Shown here in pieces: positions 38,773-47,697 of a stretch of DNA of 64,000 bases (its first letter is position 1; each line of letters opens with the position of its first letter). A program made the position numbers and the translations under genes. The DNA is from Mycobacterium branderi (lineage in GTDB: Bacteria > Actinomycetota > Actinomycetes > Mycobacteriales > Mycobacteriaceae), in contig NZ_AP022606.1 of the NCBI RefSeq assembly GCF_010728725.1, positions 4,526,001-4,590,000 of the forward strand, written 5' to 3'. Below the pieces are notes generated by a model. That model had not been told where the DNA came from and made no database searches. It saw nothing but the letters and a program-made list of their open reading frames with translations.

Positions 38773-39525
38773 TCATTCCTCGATCTGGGCCAGGATTTCG
38801 TCGGGGATGTCGGCGTTGGTGTAGACGTCCTGCACGTCGTCGCTTTCCTCGAGCGCGTCGACCAGTTTCATCACCTTGCGCGCGCCTTCGGCGTCGAGCG
38901 GGACGGTGACCGACGGCTGGAATCCCGCCTCGGCCGAGTCGTAGTCGATGCCGGCGTCCTGCAGTGCGGTCCGCACCGCGACCAGATCGCCCGGCTCGCT
39001 GATGATCTCGAAGCTGTCGCCGAGGTCGTTGACGTCCTCGGCCCCGGCGTCCAGCACCGCCGCCAGCACGTCGTCCTCGGTCAGCCCGTCCTTCTCCAGC
39101 GTGACCACGCCCTTGCGGGCGAACAGGTAGGACACCGAGCCGGGGTCGGCCATGTTGCCGCCGTTGCGGGTCATCGCCACGCGCACCTCGCTGGCGGCCC
39201 GGTTGCGGTTGTCGGTCAGGCACTCGATCAGCACCGCCACCCCGTTGGGCCCGTAGCCCTCGTAGGTGATGGTCTGGTAGTCGGCGCCACCGGCCTCCTC
39301 GCCGGCGCCGCGTTTGCGGGCCCGTTCGATGTTGTCGTTGGGCACCGAGTTCTTCTTCGCCTTCTGGATGGCGTCATACAGCGTCGGGTTGCCCGCCGGA
39401 TCACCGCCGCCGACCCGGGCCGCGACCTCGATGTTTTTGATCAGCCGGGCGAAGTTCTTGCCGCGGCGCGCGTCGATGACGGCCTTCTTGTGCTTGGTGG
39501 TGGCCCATTTGGAATGGCCGCTCAT
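38773..39525 (-). CDS. YebC/PmpR family regulatory protein
   Basis: A 250-residue protein of the YebC (TACO1) family, starting [22 protein letters not shown]. The stretches [20 protein letters not shown] and [18 protein letters not shown] are diagnostic. Family members act as transcription regulators near ruvC or, as shown for TACO1-type members, ease ribosome stalling at proline stretches. It lies 90 bp upstream of ruvC, as in most bacteria (Rv2603c here). Confidence 0.94.
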   Translation of the reverse strand: MSGHSKWATTKHKKAVIDARRGKNFARLIKNIEVAARVGGGDPAGNPTLYDAIQKAKKNSVPNDNIERARKRGAGEEAGGADYQTITYEGYGPNGVAVLIECLTDNRNRAASEVRVAMTRNGGNMADPGSVSYLFARKGVVTLEKDGLTEDDVLAAVLDAGAEDVNDLGDSFEIISEPGDLVAVRTALQDAGIDYDSAEAGFQPSVTVPLDAEGARKVMKLVDALEESDDVQDVYTNADIPDEILAQIEE

Positions 39526-39571
39526 CGATTACTACCTCTTGTCGTCGCTGGGCAAAGTTCGCCAGACGAGT

Positions 39572-40921
39572 CTACGTGGGGCGGCCTCCGGGCTCGAAGA
39601 ATCCCGGTACCCACCGCTCGACCAGCGTGGCGTACGCCACGTGCGCGTCGAGCTGCACGGCCACCCCAAGCAGGCCCCCGAGCGTGCGGAGCAACATGAC
39701 CCAGCCGGGTGGGATGGTCAGCTGGCGGGCGAGCTTGAACCGGTCGGCGAACCCTTCCCGCATGGGATCGGTCGTGACCAACGCCGTCTTCTGGAACCAT
39801 TTCCGGGTGAAATGGAACTCGCCGGCACGCAGCGGGTCGATGTAGGCCCACAGCGGATCGATGTACTCCACCACCTGCTCGGCGGTCAGCTCGTAGTCCG
39901 CGGGCATGAACCCGAGCTTCTTGAGCAGCCGGATCACGTCGTCCCACTGTTCGTCGCGCGCCCAGCACAGCAGCTCGCCGAACTCCGGAGGCAGGCCGCC
40001 GGGATGTTCGGCGACGGCGCCGAAATCGATAACGCCGAGGCGGCCGTCCGCCAGCACCATGAAATTGCCCGGATGCGGGTCGGCGTGCACCAGCTCGACA
40101 CGGGCGGGTGAGCTCAAGATGAATTCGAAAAGCAAGGCGCACACGGAGTCTCGTTCATCCCGAGTGCCCTCGGCGATGATCGTGGAAAGACGCCGGCCTT
40201 CCATCCACTCCGAGATGATGACTTTCGGCGCGCTGGCGACCACCGGCGGTACGAAGAACTTCTCGTCGCCCGCAAAGGCTTTCGCGAAGGCACGCTGATA
40301 GTTGGCTTCGAGCCGATAGTCCAGCTCTGCTTCGATGCGCTCGCTGACCTCTGCGACGATTCGGTCCACATCCGCGCGCGGGGCAATCTGCTTGACCACC
40401 CAGGAGAACCGCTTGATCAGCTTGAGGTCGGCGCGCAGCGCCTCGTCGGCGCCGGGGTACTGGACCTTGACGGCGACCTCGCGACCCTCCTTCCAGACGC
40501 CCTTGTGCACCTGCCCGATGCTCGCCGAGGCGACGGGCGTGTCGTCGAAGGATTGGAAGCGGTCGCGCCATTTGGTGCCGAGCTGGGCGTCGAGCACCCG
40601 GTGCACCTTGGCGGCCGGCAGCGGCGGGGCTTCGCTTTGCAGCTTGACCAACGCTTCGCGAAACGGGTCGGCGAATTGGGGAGGGATCGCGGCCTCCATC
40701 ACCGACAGCGCCTGACCGACTTTCATGGCCCCGCCCTTGAGCTCGCCCAGCACCTGGAACAGCTCGTCGGCGGCCTTCTCCAGAAGTTCGGCGTTGACCT
40801 CGTCTCTGGACTTGCCGGTCATCCGCTTCCCGACGCCCAGTGCTGCGCGCCCAGCCGCCCCTGCCGGGAGGCTCGCCAGCTTTGCGACACGTCCAAATCG
40901 GCCCCGCACAATGTCGGCCAT
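39572..40921 (-). CDS. ABC1/UbiB-family atypical kinase
   Basis: A 449-residue protein of the ABC1/ADCK family. The KxGQ motif (GGAMKVGQALSVMEAAIPPQ), Ala-rich loop (ASASIGQVHKG), VKVQYPG, and HADPHPGNFMV with VIDFGAV give the atypical kinase fold. ATG 40921 (MADIVRGRFG) is the likely start; the longer frame adds a low-quality Ser/Arg stretch. Relatives support quinone synthesis or act as membrane-linked ATPases; mycobacteria have a few (Rv0647c and Rv3197-like). This copy stands between yebC and pdxT, where M. tuberculosis has none. Confidence 0.85.
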   Translation of the reverse strand: MADIVRGRFGRVAKLASLPAGAAGRAALGVGKRMTGKSRDEVNAELLEKAADELFQVLGELKGGAMKVGQALSVMEAAIPPQFADPFREALVKLQSEAPPLPAAKVHRVLDAQLGTKWRDRFQSFDDTPVASASIGQVHKGVWKEGREVAVKVQYPGADEALRADLKLIKRFSWVVKQIAPRADVDRIVAEVSERIEAELDYRLEANYQRAFAKAFAGDEKFFVPPVVASAPKVIISEWMEGRRLSTIIAEGTRDERDSVCALLFEFILSSPARVELVHADPHPGNFMVLADGRLGVIDFGAVAEHPGGLPPEFGELLCWARDEQWDDVIRLLKKLGFMPADYELTAEQVVEYIDPLWAYIDPLRAGEFHFTRKWFQKTALVTTDPMREGFADRFKLARQLTIPPGWVMLLRTLGGLLGVAVQLDAHVAYATLVERWVPGFFEPGGRPT

Positions 40922-40958
40922 GACCACATCATGCCTTGGCGGGCACTGCGACGTGCGG

Positions 40959-41585
40959 CTACGCCGCGCCGGTGACGATGTCGACGAACAGCCGGTGGAT
41001 GCGGCGATCACCGGTCATCTCCGGGTGAAACGCCGTCGCGAGCACCGGACCTTGGCGCACGGCGACGACATGCCCGGCCGCGCGGGCCAGCACCTGCACG
41101 TCGGATCCGCAGCGCTCCACCCATGGCGCGCGGATGAACACCGCATGCACCGGAGCGTCGAGACCCGCGAACTCCAGATCGCCTTCGAACGAATCGACTT
41201 GTCGCCCGAAAGCGTTGCGCCGCACCGTCATATCGATCCCGCCCAACGGCAGCGCCTCACGGCCGTTGGCCCCGGCGTCCAGGATCTCGCTGGCCAAAAG
41301 GATCATCCCGGCACACGCCCCGTAGGCCGGCAATCCGTCGGCCAGCCGCTTGCGCAGCGGTTCGAGCAGGTCGAGGTCGGCCAGCAGGTGGCTCATCGTG
41401 GTGGACTCCCCGCCCGGGATCACCAGTGCGTCGACGGCGTCGAGCTCGTCGCGGCGGCGCACCGGCACCGGAGACGCCCCGGCTTCGCGCAGCGCGGCAA
41501 TGTGCTCGCGAGTGTCGCCCTGCAGCGCCAAGACGCCGACGCGGGGAGCTACTGCGCCGCTCCTCCTCATCGCTTCGCTCTGCAT
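40959..41585 (-). CDS. pdxT: Pyridoxal 5'-phosphate synthase glutaminase subunit PdxT
   Basis: A 208-residue glutamine amidotransferase that supplies ammonia to PdxS for PLP synthesis. Class I triad: Cys91 in YGACAGM, His and Glu in [16 protein letters not shown] binds glutamine. ATG 41585 or 41570 are the only starts before VGVLALQGD. The first 12 residues come from the repeat-like sequence also annotated here, so the native N-terminus is uncertain. The gene order pdxS-tesB2-pdxT is the same as in M. tuberculosis. Confidence 0.92.
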   Translation of the reverse strand: MQSEAMRRSGAVAPRVGVLALQGDTREHIAALREAGASPVPVRRRDELDAVDALVIPGGESTTMSHLLADLDLLEPLRKRLADGLPAYGACAGMILLASEILDAGANGREALPLGGIDMTVRRNAFGRQVDSFEGDLEFAGLDAPVHAVFIRAPWVERCGSDVQVLARAAGHVVAVRQGPVLATAFHPEMTGDRRIHRLFVDIVTGAA

Positions 41586-41596
41586 CGTCGCCGGCG
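41554..41596. repeat. MIRU-like mycobacterial intercistronic repeat fragment
   Basis: The stretch GCGCCGCTCCTCCTCATCGC (from 41554) continuing with TTCGCTCTGCATCGTCGCC and ending CGGCG matches, from memory, the end of mycobacterial interspersed repetitive units that sit between co-transcribed genes and supply overlapping starts. It lies between the tesB2 stop and the pdxT coding region, and on the minus strand holds AGGAGGAG. No copy number can be tested here. Confidence 0.5.
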
Positions 41597-41604
41597 CGGA
41601 CTGC

Positions 41605-42444
41605 TCACGTGGGCCGGAAGTCGCGCTTGTAGCGGGTCAGACCCTCCTGCATCACCGCCGCGACCATCTCGCCGTACTGGTTGAAGATCTTGCCCTGAGT
41701 CAGCGACCGCCCGCCGCACGCCGACGGCGACGACTGGTCGTAGAGCAGCCACTCGTCGGCCCGGAACGGCCGCATGAACCACATCGCGTGGTCCAGCGAG
41801 GCGACCTGCAGGTGGTCGCGCTCGTCGAGGTGGATCACCTGCGCCGAGCCGAGCAGGGTCAGGTCGCTCATGTAGGCCAGCGCGCAGATGTGCAGCACAT
41901 GGTCGTCGGGCAGCGGGTCGCGGTGGCGAAACCACACCTGCTGTTGCGACGCCAGTCCGGGCAGCCTCACCAGTTTCTCCTGCGGGACGATCCGCACGTC
42001 CCACTCCTCGAACTGGCGGAACCCGGCGTCGTCGAACACCCTCATCGACTGCAGCCCCGGCAGGTCGTCCGGCGGCGGCGCCGACGGCATTGCGTCCTGG
42101 TGTTCGATGCCGCTCTGGTCGGTCTGAAACGACGCCGACATGGCGAAAATGGTCTCGCCGTGCTGGATCGCGTTGACCCGCCTGGTGCAAAACGAGCCGC
42201 CGTCACGGATGCGTTCGACGATGAAAATGGTGGGCGCCTTGGCATCTCCCGGCCGCAGGAAGTACCCGTGCAGGGAGTGCACCAGAAAACGCGGGTCGAC
42301 CGTGCGCACCGCCGACACCAGGGTCTGGCCGGCGACGTGACCGCCGAAGGTGCGCTGCCACGCGGCGGACTCAGCCGAAAACACGCTGCCGCGGTAGATG
42401 TTGACCTCGAGTTGCTCGAGATCGAGGATCTCTTCGATCGCCAC
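41605..42444 (-). CDS. tesB2: Acyl-CoA thioesterase II (TesB)
   Basis: A 279-residue double-hotdog thioesterase hydrolysing medium/long acyl-CoA. Characteristic TesB segments: [47 protein letters not shown], and in the second half [20 protein letters not shown]. The catalytic Asp/Thr/Gln region ([15 protein letters not shown]) is present. It lies between pdxS and pdxT; the same arrangement exists in M. tuberculosis (Rv2605c). Confidence 0.92.
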   Translation of the reverse strand: MAIEEILDLEQLEVNIYRGSVFSAESAAWQRTFGGHVAGQTLVSAVRTVDPRFLVHSLHGYFLRPGDAKAPTIFIVERIRDGGSFCTRRVNAIQHGETIFAMSASFQTDQSGIEHQDAMPSAPPPDDLPGLQSMRVFDDAGFRQFEEWDVRIVPQEKLVRLPGLASQQQVWFRHRDPLPDDHVLHICALAYMSDLTLLGSAQVIHLDERDHLQVASLDHAMWFMRPFRADEWLLYDQSSPSACGGRSLTQGKIFNQYGEMVAAVMQEGLTRYKRDFRPT

Positions 42445-42453
42445 GAACTGTTT

Positions 42454-43347
42454 TTACCAGCCGCGTTCGGCCAGCCGGTGCGGCTGCGCGATCTCTTCGA
42501 CGTTGATGCCGACCATCGGCTCGCCGAGCCCCCGCGACACCTTGGCCAGCACGTCGGGGTCGTCGTAGAAGGTGGTGGCCTTGACAATCGCGGCGGCACG
42601 GGCCGCAGGGTCGCCGGACTTGAAGATGCCGGAGCCGACGAACACGCCCTCGGCGCCGAGCTGCATCATCATCGCGGCGTCGGCCGGGGTGGCGATCCCG
42701 CCGGCGGTGAACAGCGTGACCGGCAGCTTGCCGGCCCGTGCCACCTCGACCACCAGCTCATACGGTGCCTGCAATTCCTTTGCGGCAACGTACAATTCGT
42801 CGTCGGACAGCGACGTGAGCCGGCGGATCTCGCCGGTGATGGCCCGCATGTGGGTGGTGGCGTTGGACACGTCGCCGGTGCCTGCTTCGCCCTTGGAGCG
42901 GATCATCGCCGCACCCTCGTTGATGCGCCTCAGCGCCTCGCCGAGATTGGTGGCGCCGCACACGAACGGCACGGTGAACTTCCACTTGTCGATGTGGTGG
43001 GTGTAGTCGGCGGGGGTGAGTACCTCGGACTCGTCGACGTAGTCCACGCCCAGGGTCTGCAGGATCTGCGCCTCGACGAAATGCCCGATGCGCGCCTTGG
43101 CCATCACCGGGATGGTGACCGCGGAGATGATGCCCTCGATCATGTCGGGGTCACTCATCCGCGACACGCCGCCCTGTGCGCGGATGTCGGCGGGCACCCG
43201 TTCCAGCGCCATCACCGCGACGGCGCCGGCCCCCTCGGCGATGCGCGCCTGTTCGGGAGTGACGACGTCCATGATGACGCCGCCCTTGAGCATCTCGGCC
43301 ATGCCGCGCTTGACCCGCGCGGTGCCGGTCTGCCCGTTAGAAGTCAC
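42454..43347 (-). CDS. pdxS: Pyridoxal 5'-phosphate synthase subunit PdxS
   Basis: A 297-residue TIM-barrel enzyme forming PLP from ribose 5-phosphate, glyceraldehyde 3-phosphate and ammonia. Key segments: [20 protein letters not shown] (Asp), [20 protein letters not shown] (Lys-bearing loop follows), [20 protein letters not shown] and [17 protein letters not shown] chose GTG 43347 ([15 protein letters not shown]); the ribosome site is weak. Forms a complex with PdxT. Confidence 0.94.
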   Translation of the reverse strand: MTSNGQTGTARVKRGMAEMLKGGVIMDVVTPEQARIAEGAGAVAVMALERVPADIRAQGGVSRMSDPDMIEGIISAVTIPVMAKARIGHFVEAQILQTLGVDYVDESEVLTPADYTHHIDKWKFTVPFVCGATNLGEALRRINEGAAMIRSKGEAGTGDVSNATTHMRAITGEIRRLTSLSDDELYVAAKELQAPYELVVEVARAGKLPVTLFTAGGIATPADAAMMMQLGAEGVFVGSGIFKSGDPAARAAAIVKATTFYDDPDVLAKVSRGLGEPMVGINVEEIAQPHRLAERGW

Positions 43348-43363
43348 GGCTACCAGTCTAAAT

Positions 43364-43418
43364 GGTGGCTCCCAAAGCGCCGAACGTGAAGCTAGCCGCA
43401 CGCTCGGCAAAAGCCACC
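43364..43418. terminator. Large palindrome ending the PIM operon
   Basis: GGTGGCT (43364-43370) pairs with AGCCACC (43412-43418). Inside, GCCGA (43379-43383) pairs with TCGGC (43404-43408), CGTG (43385-43388) with CACG (43399-43402), and GCTAGC (43391-43396) is self-complementary. The 55-base element abuts the stop codon of the Nudix gene and reaches to within 20 bp of the pdxS start, so it can terminate the PIM operon and shape pdxS expression. Its core resembles palindromes common between mycobacterial genes. Confidence 0.6.
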
Positions 43419-44431
43419 TAGCGGATCGACTGCAGCTGGCGGGGGGCGCGGGTCTGTGCCAGCGCATTCGCGTCGGCCAGCAGCTCGGAGAGCTGCAGCG
43501 GGTAGACCGTCTCGCCGGCGGCCACCAGCTCGGCGATGTCGCCGGCGTCACACCAGCGGTGGCAGTGGATGTAGCGGCGTTCCAGCTCGGTCCGCCCGGC
43601 GATCGACGGCTCGAACCGGTGGGTGCGGTACACGAAGAAGTACTCCTCGCTGTCGAGCACCGAGCCGTTGAAGTCGAAGACCGCGTCGCGCCGCCAGATC
43701 GGTCCGATCATCTCGCCGGGGTTGACCCGCAGGCCGGTCTCCTCGGCCAGCTCGCGCGCGGCGGTCGCGGCCAGATCCTCGCCGTCGCGGGTCTGGCCGC
43801 CGACGGTGAACCACCATCGCGGCGCGCTTCCCGGAGGCAGCGCTGGGTCCGATCCGCACAGCAGCAGCACCGCGCCGGCGTCGTCGAGCAGGACCACTCG
43901 CGCCGACGTGCGCTTGCTCGACCTGTGCCCCGCCGAATGCGAGCGTTCGGCGATCTCGAAATAGCTTGGCAGCGCAGCGGTTCCACCGAGTCGCAGCAGC
44001 CGTACCAGTGGCCGCTCGCGCAGCGCCAGCGTGTCGCGGACCGCGTCGTTGTGGAAGCGACGGGCCAACAGCACGCGGGCTTCGGCGTCGGCCAGCTCGG
44101 CCACCAGCGCCGACGGCAGCGACGCCGGGTCGACCATCGCCAGCGCCGCGGACAACTCGTTCTCACACGCCTCGCGGGTTTGCCGGGGCGCGCGTTCGGC
44201 CGCGTCGGCCAGCGCCGCCAACCGCTTGCCCTCCGACGCGCCGTGGAAGGCGTCGACTGCCACCGCGCGGGCCACCACGGCGCGACGGGCCAGCGCCCCG
44301 TCCAGCGCCTGCCAGGACAGGTCGTAGCGCACGTGCAGCCGGTCCAGGCGGTTCGCGGTGTGATACACCCAGCTGCCGAACACCACCAGCAGCACGACCA
44401 GCACCGCGATGGCCACCACCAGCCACACCAT
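43418..44431 (-). CDS. Membrane-anchored LemA-like/Nudix hydrolase fusion (Rv2609c type)
   Basis: A 337-residue protein. A single N-terminal helix (1-20) is followed by a LemA-like helical part (about 21-130: [20 protein letters not shown], then [16 protein letters not shown]). A Nudix hydrolase domain follows (about 175-320), with a perfect Nudix box at 212-234: GQTRDGE, seven residues, then RELAEETGL. It should hydrolyse a nucleoside diphosphate-linked compound at the membrane. As the last gene of the PIM block, overlapping pimA by 4 bases (ATGA), it may handle GDP-mannose or a lipid-linked nucleotide; that is inference. Confidence 0.85.
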   Translation of the reverse strand: MVWLVVAIAVLVVLLVVFGSWVYHTANRLDRLHVRYDLSWQALDGALARRAVVARAVAVDAFHGASEGKRLAALADAAERAPRQTREACENELSAALAMVDPASLPSALVAELADAEARVLLARRFHNDAVRDTLALRERPLVRLLRLGGTAALPSYFEIAERSHSAGHRSSKRTSARVVLLDDAGAVLLLCGSDPALPPGSAPRWWFTVGGQTRDGEDLAATAARELAEETGLRVNPGEMIGPIWRRDAVFDFNGSVLDSEEYFFVYRTHRFEPSIAGRTELERRYIHCHRWCDAGDIAELVAAGETVYPLQLSELLADANALAQTRAPRQLQSIR

Positions 44432-45555
44432 CAGCTGGCCACCTGCACCTTGGTGCCGGAGCCGGCGACCGTCTCGTAGACCCGCATGATCTGGTTGGCC
44501 ACCACCGACCAGTCATAGCGGCGCACCACCTCGGCGCCGGCCGCCACATACCTTTCCCGCAATACGTCGTTCTCCAGCACCGCGACCAGCGCCGCACCCA
44601 GCGCAGCGCCGTCTTCGACCGGCACCAGGCGCCCGGCCTGGCCGTCGCGCAGCACCCGCCGGAACGCGTGCAGATCGCTGGCCACCACCGCGGTCCCGGC
44701 GGCCATCGCCTCCACCAGCACGATGCCGAAACTCTCACCGCCGGTGTTGGGTGCGCAGTAGACGTCGGCGCTGCGCAGCGCCGACGCCTTGCCGGCGTCG
44801 TCCACCTGGCCCAGAAAACGCAAATGCTTCGCCAAAGACCCTGCGCTGCTTCGCAATTCGTCCTCGTCGCCTCGGCCGACGATCAGCAGCTGGACGTCGG
44901 GAAAGCGTTGCACCACATGTGGAAGCGCGTCCATCAGCACCGCCATGCCCTTGCGAGGCTCGTCGTAGCGGCCCAAGAACAACACCGTCTTGCCGGGCCG
45001 CGGGTATCCGGCCAACAGCGGCGCAGCGGAAAACGCCCCGACGTCAACACCGTTGGGGATCTCGACCGCGTCGGAGCCCAGCGCCTCCATCTGCCAGCGC
45101 CGGGCCAGGTCGGACACCGCGATGCGGCCTACGATCTTCTCATGCCAGGGCCGCAGCACGCCGGCGAACACCGACAGCGTCAGCGATTTGGTGGTCGACG
45201 TGTGAAAGGTCGCCACGATCGGCCCCTCGGCCACCCGCAACGCCCACATCGACAGGCTGGGCGCATTGGGCTCGTGCAGGTGCAGCACGTCGAAATCGCC
45301 CTCGGCCAGCCAGCGCCGCACCCGGCCGTGCACCGCCGGGCTGAACTGCAGCCGCGCCACCGAGCCGTTGTACGGGATCGGTACGGCCTTGCCGGCCGAG
45401 ACGACGTAGTCGGGGAGCTTGACATGCGGTGACGAGGGGGCCAGCACGCTGACGCAGTGCCCGCGGGCACGCATCACCTCGGCGAGCTGGAGCACGTGCG
45501 ACTGCACCCCGCCCGGCACGTCGAACGAGTACGGGCACACCATGCCGATGCGCAT
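44431..45555 (-). CDS. pimA: Phosphatidylinositol mannosyltransferase PimA
   Basis: A 374-residue GT-B (GT4) glycosyltransferase that puts the first mannose from GDP-mannose on phosphatidylinositol at the inner leaflet of the membrane. Start ATG 45555 overlaps the acyltransferase stop (ATGA) and gives MRIGMVCPYSFDVPGGVQSH, the known beginning of PimA. Donor-site motifs: GRYDEPRKGM and PNTGGESFGIVLVEAMAAG; HLHEPNAPSLSMWA is in the N-domain. Essential in mycobacteria. Normal length. Confidence 0.95.
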   Translation of the reverse strand: MRIGMVCPYSFDVPGGVQSHVLQLAEVMRARGHCVSVLAPSSPHVKLPDYVVSAGKAVPIPYNGSVARLQFSPAVHGRVRRWLAEGDFDVLHLHEPNAPSLSMWALRVAEGPIVATFHTSTTKSLTLSVFAGVLRPWHEKIVGRIAVSDLARRWQMEALGSDAVEIPNGVDVGAFSAAPLLAGYPRPGKTVLFLGRYDEPRKGMAVLMDALPHVVQRFPDVQLLIVGRGDEDELRSSAGSLAKHLRFLGQVDDAGKASALRSADVYCAPNTGGESFGIVLVEAMAAGTAVVASDLHAFRRVLRDGQAGRLVPVEDGAALGAALVAVLENDVLRERYVAAGAEVVRRYDWSVVANQIMRVYETVAGSGTKVQVAS

Positions 45556-46505
45556 CAGCCGTCTCCCAATTTGGCCCGTCGCTCCTCGGACAGATCGGCC
45601 AGCCACTGCGGCTGCAGCATATGCCAGTCGGCGGGGTGCGCGGCGATGTTGAGGGCAAACTTCTCGGCCAGCGCCTGGGTGATCGCGACGACGTCGCCGC
45701 CGGTGCAGTCCAGTGCCGGGTAGATTTCGGCGCCCCAACCGTCATCTTCGAACCAGCAGTGCACCGGCAGCAGCGCCGCGCCGGTTTCGATCGCCAGCTT
45801 GGCCGGCCCGGCCGGCAGCCGGGTGGGTTCGGCGAAGAAGTCGACCTGTACCCCGGTGCGGGTGAGGTCGCGCTCGGCCATCAGGCACACGATCTTGTTG
45901 TCACGCAGCCGTTCGCAGAGCACGTCGAAGGGCGGGCGGTCGCCGCCGGACAGCGGAAGCACCTCGAAGCCAAGGCTTTCCCGGTAGGCGATGAATCGCC
46001 GATACAGCGACTCGGGTTTGAGCCGCTCGGCGACCGTGGTGAAAGTGCCGTGGGTCTGCGCCAGCCACACCCCGGCCATGTCCCAGTTGCCGCTGTGCGG
46101 CAACGCCAGCACCGCCCCGCGGCCGGCCGCCAGCGCGGAGTTCAGATGTTCTTGGCCCTGAATCGATTCGTGCAGCTGCCGGGCAAGCTCGGCGTGGTTC
46201 ATCGTCGGCAGCCGGAACGCTTCGCGCCAGTAGCGGGCATAAGAGGCCAGCGAGGCCCGCATCAGCGAACCGGGCACCTGCGCCGGCGCTACGCCGATGA
46301 CACGGGCCAGGTTCTTGCGCAGCTGGACAGGTCCGCCGCCCAGCGACGCATACAACGCGCCGGCGTCGAACACGTTGCGCGCGGCGAACTCCGGCATGGC
46401 CCGCACCATCATCCATCCGGCCGCATACCCCAGATCGCTCACCCGGCCACCCAGCGAGAAGCGACTGCCCCCCGGCACTTTCAGACCGGCCGGGACGCCG
46501 ATCAT
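45555..46505 (-). CDS. patA: Phosphatidylinositol mannoside acyltransferase (PatA)
   Basis: A 316-residue acyltransferase of the HtrB/LpxL-like family that adds palmitate to the PimA-attached mannose of PIM1/PIM2. The HX4D motif is at 137-142 (LPHSGNWDMAG), with the later ERDLTRTGVQVDFFAEPTRL loop. Start ATG 46505 overlaps the pgsA1 stop (ATGA). Membrane-associated, probably through the N-terminal hydrophobic region. Corresponds to Rv2611c. Confidence 0.92.
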   Translation of the reverse strand: MIGVPAGLKVPGGSRFSLGGRVSDLGYAAGWMMVRAMPEFAARNVFDAGALYASLGGGPVQLRKNLARVIGVAPAQVPGSLMRASLASYARYWREAFRLPTMNHAELARQLHESIQGQEHLNSALAAGRGAVLALPHSGNWDMAGVWLAQTHGTFTTVAERLKPESLYRRFIAYRESLGFEVLPLSGGDRPPFDVLCERLRDNKIVCLMAERDLTRTGVQVDFFAEPTRLPAGPAKLAIETGAALLPVHCWFEDDGWGAEIYPALDCTGGDVVAITQALAEKFALNIAAHPADWHMLQPQWLADLSEERRAKLGDG

Positions 46506-47149
46506 GGCTCGCTCTTCCCCGGTGCGTGCATCGGCTCCGCCGCGCCGGGCGAGTGCCGCACGGTGTGCAGCCGCTGGGCGCAGGTGATCATGCTGGCCAG
46601 CGCCAGCAGCCACATCGCCACGTGCAGCGCCCACGGCAGCGGAAAGACCGGCAGGTCCGACAGTCCGGCGCCGACCAGGACGATAATCAAGCGCTCCGGG
46701 CGTTCGATGAATCCGCCGTCGCCGCGCAGCCCGCTGGCCTCGGCGCGGGCCTTGATGTAGGAGATCACCTGCGAAGTGACCAGGCAGATCAACGTCGCCA
46801 CCACCAGCGACGGGCTGCGCAGGCCGAACGCCGCCCACCACAACAGCCCGCAGAACACCGCGCCGTCGCTGATCCGGTCGCAGGTGGCGTCCAGCACCGC
46901 GCCGAACCGGCTGCCGCCGCCGCTCTCCCGGGCCATCGCCCCGTCGACCATGTCGAACATCACGAAGAACCAGATGACGAATGTTCCGGCGAACAGCTGA
47001 CCGGTCGGAAACAGCGTCAGCGAGGCCAGCACCGACGCCGCGGTGGCGATGATCGTGACGGCGTCGGCGGTCAGACCGAGCCGCAGCAAGGCCCTCGCCA
47101 CCGGTGTGGTGACCCGTGCCACCCCTTCGCGGGACAGAAGTTTGCTCAC
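46502..47149 (-). CDS. pgsA1: Phosphatidylinositol phosphate synthase PgsA1
   Basis: A 215-residue integral membrane CDP-alcohol phosphotransferase joining CDP-diacylglycerol and inositol-phosphate. The metal motif DMVDGAMAR begins at Asp66 and continues to Asp87 and Asp91 (GAVLDATCD), matching D-x2-DG-x2-AR...G-x3-D-x3-D. About six helices. GTG 47149 overlaps the HIT gene stop (GTGA) and is the likely start ([14 protein letters not shown]). The product is the precursor of PIMs, LM and LAM made by its operon neighbours. Confidence 0.94.
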   Translation of the reverse strand: MSKLLSREGVARVTTPVARALLRLGLTADAVTIIATAASVLASLTLFPTGQLFAGTFVIWFFVMFDMVDGAMARESGGGSRFGAVLDATCDRISDGAVFCGLLWWAAFGLRSPSLVVATLICLVTSQVISYIKARAEASGLRGDGGFIERPERLIIVLVGAGLSDLPVFPLPWALHVAMWLLALASMITCAQRLHTVRHSPGAAEPMHAPGKSEP

Positions 47150-47697
47150 GGCTGCTTCGCCCACTCGGTGGCCAGCAGTTGCCGGGTGTCGCGCAGCAAC
47201 TGCGGGATGACCTTGGAGTCGCCGACGATCGTGATGAAGTTGGCGTCGCCGCCCCACCGCGGAACGACGTGCACGTGCAGGTGTTCGGCCAGCGAGCCGC
47301 CTGCCGACGTCCCCAGGTTCAGGCCGACGTTGAAGCCGTGCGGCCGGGACACCGCCTTGATTACGCGGATCGCCTTCTGGGTGAACGCCATCAACTCCGC
47401 ACTCTCCTTGTCGGTGAGGTCCTCCAGTTCGGATACCCGCCGATAGGGCACCACCATCAGGTGGCCGGGGTTGTACGGATACAGGTTGAGCACGGCGTAC
47501 ACCAGTTCGCCGCGGGCGACCACCAGGCCGTCTTCGTCGGACAGCTGCGGGATGTCGGTGAACAGTTGCGCCGGATCGGAGTTCTCCCGCCGCAGCGGCG
47601 CCTCGGCCAGATAACTCATCCGGTAGGGCGTCCACAACCGCTGCAGGTGGTCGGCCTCACCCACGCCCCGGTCGACGATGGCGTCGTCGTCAGCCAC
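47146..47697 (-). CDS. HIT-family AP4A phosphorylase-like protein (Rv2613c type)
   Basis: A 183-residue histidine-triad protein; the triad reads [13 protein letters not shown] 47697 starts inside the end of thrS (8-base overlap). Its M. tuberculosis counterpart is known to phosphorolyse diadenosine tetraphosphate, a by-product of aminoacyl-tRNA synthetases, which fits its coupling to thrS. Upstream signature: [18 protein letters not shown]. Cytosolic. Confidence 0.92.
   Translation of the reverse strand: MADDDAIVDRGVGEADHLQRLWTPYRMSYLAEAPLRRENSDPAQLFTDIPQLSDEDGLVVARGELVYAVLNLYPYNPGHLMVVPYRRVSELEDLTDKESAELMAFTQKAIRVIKAVSRPHGFNVGLNLGTSAGGSLAEHLHVHVVPRWGGDANFITIVGDSKVIPQLLRDTRQLLATEWAKQP

Noticed and set aside
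41350..43389. A 679-codon frame on the plus strand
   Set aside because: Antisense to pdxT, tesB2 and pdxS. No domain or start signal.
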